This document shows, one piece after another, positions 63,116-64,000 of a DNA stretch of 64,000 nt (its first letter is position 1; each line of letters begins with the position of its first letter). A model generated the notes under the pieces. That model searched no databases and had not been told where the DNA came from. It saw nothing but the letters and a program-made list of their open reading frames with translations. The stretch is from Maribacter arenosus. Lineage in GTDB: Bacteria; Bacteroidota; Bacteroidia; Flavobacteriales; Flavobacteriaceae. The translations under genes were made by a program, and so were the position numbers. The stretch spans positions 1-64,000 of the forward strand of contig NZ_JABTCG010000003.1 of NCBI RefSeq assembly GCF_014610845.1, written 5' to 3'.

Positions 63116-64000
63116 TTAAAATGTCAATTTAAGGCCTAAGGTATAGCTCCTAGTACCAGGACTATTGAAATAATCCATACCCTGGGCGTTGGTGGCACCT
63201 CCTAAGTTCGTCTCAGGATCGATACCTGAGTAAGGGGTATCTATCCAAAGGTTTCTACCTGAGAAGTATATTTGTCCTCCTTTTATCGTTTTTCCTTTTC
63301 CAATTTCTGGTAAATTATAAGCGAACGTCAAATCTCGTAGTCGTACCCAATCCGCAGGCTCCATGGCCGCGGAAGAAGGGCCACCTCCAAAGTTACTTCC
63401 TTGTCCTTGGAACCAATCTTGGTCCTGGACTACAGGAGTGACGTTTGGAACACCACTGGAAATAATTTCACCATCAGGACCAATATGTCCGTAAACGCCA
63501 TCCATTACCACCAAGTTCTCAGCGGGGGTAGTATCAAAATTGATGCTACCATCAGCATTGTAATACACTTCACGGTTGACAGTACGCTCAGACACACCGA
63601 AGAAATTCATGGCAAAAGCGGTACCATTGTACATTACGCCACCTTTCTTCACATCGATCAAGAAAGATAAGGATAGATTCTTATAAGTAAGGGTATTGGT
63701 CATGTTGGCGGTCCAATCCGGGTTAAAGTTCCCAATAGGCACCAAACCTTGAGCGGTATTGGTCATTGGATAACCGTCCCTATAACTATCCGTAGGATCA
63801 TCATTGATTAGAATGTTTCCACTGGCATCCCTATACCAATCTTCCCCAAAGATACTTCGGTATTCCTCCCCTACAACGGCCCGAACCTGGGGCGTGGTAA
63901 ATCCACCAAGGAAAATGTTGTCAACACCCTCTGCCAACTCGGTTACGATATTGGTAAATTGGGTGAAATTCGCAAGAAATTCCCAAGAGAAGTTCTCTGT
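63116..64000 (-). CDS. SusC/RagA-family TonB-dependent receptor, C-terminal part
   Basis: The frame is open from the window edge to the stop at 63116, giving 294 residues of the outer-membrane barrel. Typical barrel-end features are GNFNPDWTANMTNTLTYKNLSLSF (about 95-118 from the edge), PADWVRLRDLTFAYNLP, YFSGRNLWIDTPYSGIDPE and the final GLKLTF. SusC proteins import polymers with TonB energy and pair with the SusD just downstream, 12 bases away. The N-terminal plug and carboxypeptidase-like domain lie outside the window. Confidence 0.95.
   Translation of the reverse strand, partial: TENFSWEFLANFTQFTNIVTELAEGVDNIFLGGFTTPQVRAVVGEEYRSIFGEDWYRDASGNILINDDPTDSYRDGYPMTNTAQGLVPIGNFNPDWTANMTNTLTYKNLSLSFLIDVKKGGVMYNGTAFAMNFFGVSERTVNREVYYNADGSINFDTTPAENLVVMDGVYGHIGPDGEIISSGVPNVTPVVQDQDWFQGQGSNFGGGPSSAAMEPADWVRLRDLTFAYNLPEIGKGKTIKGGQIYFSGRNLWIDTPYSGIDPETNLGGATNAQGMDYFNSPGTRSYTLGLKLTF

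Overview
The window is a chromosomal segment of a Bacteroidota bacterium, most likely a marine member of the Flavobacteriaceae. The grounds are gene content and expression signals. There is a SusC/SusD pair, a DUF6089 - uppS - bamA - ompH - ompH cluster, and fused folate/nucleoside-kinase and hpt-adk genes. Several DUF families typical of Bacteroidota are present, Shine-Dalgarno sequences are weak, and many genes carry TAnnTTTG -7 boxes just upstream. Base composition is moderately AT-rich and looks uniform. Almost everything is housekeeping or cell-envelope DNA. I see no prophage, CRISPR array, insertion sequence or defence island.

Layout. 1-840: a divergent pair (a gene edge and a zinc-ribbon protein) beside tRNA-Leu(TAA) and tRNA-Gly(GCC). 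955-8064: mutS, a SpoU methyltransferase, a HPPK-deoxynucleoside kinase fusion, sppA and a queuosine-precursor transporter. 8116-13898: an AsmA-like protein, DUF2797, a GH3-family protein and an alpha/beta-hydrolase-fold protein without the usual nucleophile. 13873-17774: the protein quality-control block clpX, clpP, tig, plus a small membrane protein. 17909-18390: remains of an SGNH/GDSL hydrolase gene. 18536-21880: hydrolase, pdxJ, CBS protein, nadK. 21993-27604: envelope-biogenesis cluster (DUF6089, uppS, bamA, two ompH/skp). 27665-33271: glycosyltransferase, methyltransferase, a KAS III enzyme and gcvP. 33398-35432: UbiA-like membrane protein, ECF sigma factor with a small ZAS-type anti-sigma candidate, rhodanese lipoprotein. 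35514-42239: M3 peptidase, purK-purE, hpt-adk, obg, DUF4136 lipoprotein. 42293-42658: a decayed DoxX gene. 42772-48840: a 2,022-residue alpha-2-macroglobulin-like protein with a CNEQ thioester motif. 49020-53743: SDR-cupin pair, mpl, radC, a degenerate polysaccharide deacetylase. 53736-60326: HAD nucleotidase, a three-gene secreted/outer-membrane cluster, rarA, rhomboid, rlmB. 60791-64000: a Sus-type operon (partial SusC, SusD, accessory lipoprotein) that runs off the right edge.

How the genes work together. The bamA/ompH/uppS cluster supplies outer-membrane protein assembly and the lipid carrier for the cell wall, mpl recycles murein peptide, and the Sus operon imports a glycan or related polymer. 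The clpX/clpP/tig block handles protein folding and turnover. purK/purE and hpt-adk cover purine synthesis and salvage on divergent transcripts.

Most unusual items. No new multi-gene system stands out. Worth a second look are the two previously hidden pseudogenes (SGNH hydrolase; DoxX), three enzyme-fold proteins that seem to lack canonical catalytic residues (the hydrolase at 13314, the SDR at 49020, the deacetylase at 52448), the soluble ZAS-like partner of the ECF sigma factor, two gene fusions, and a repeated C-terminal motif in the AsmA-like protein.
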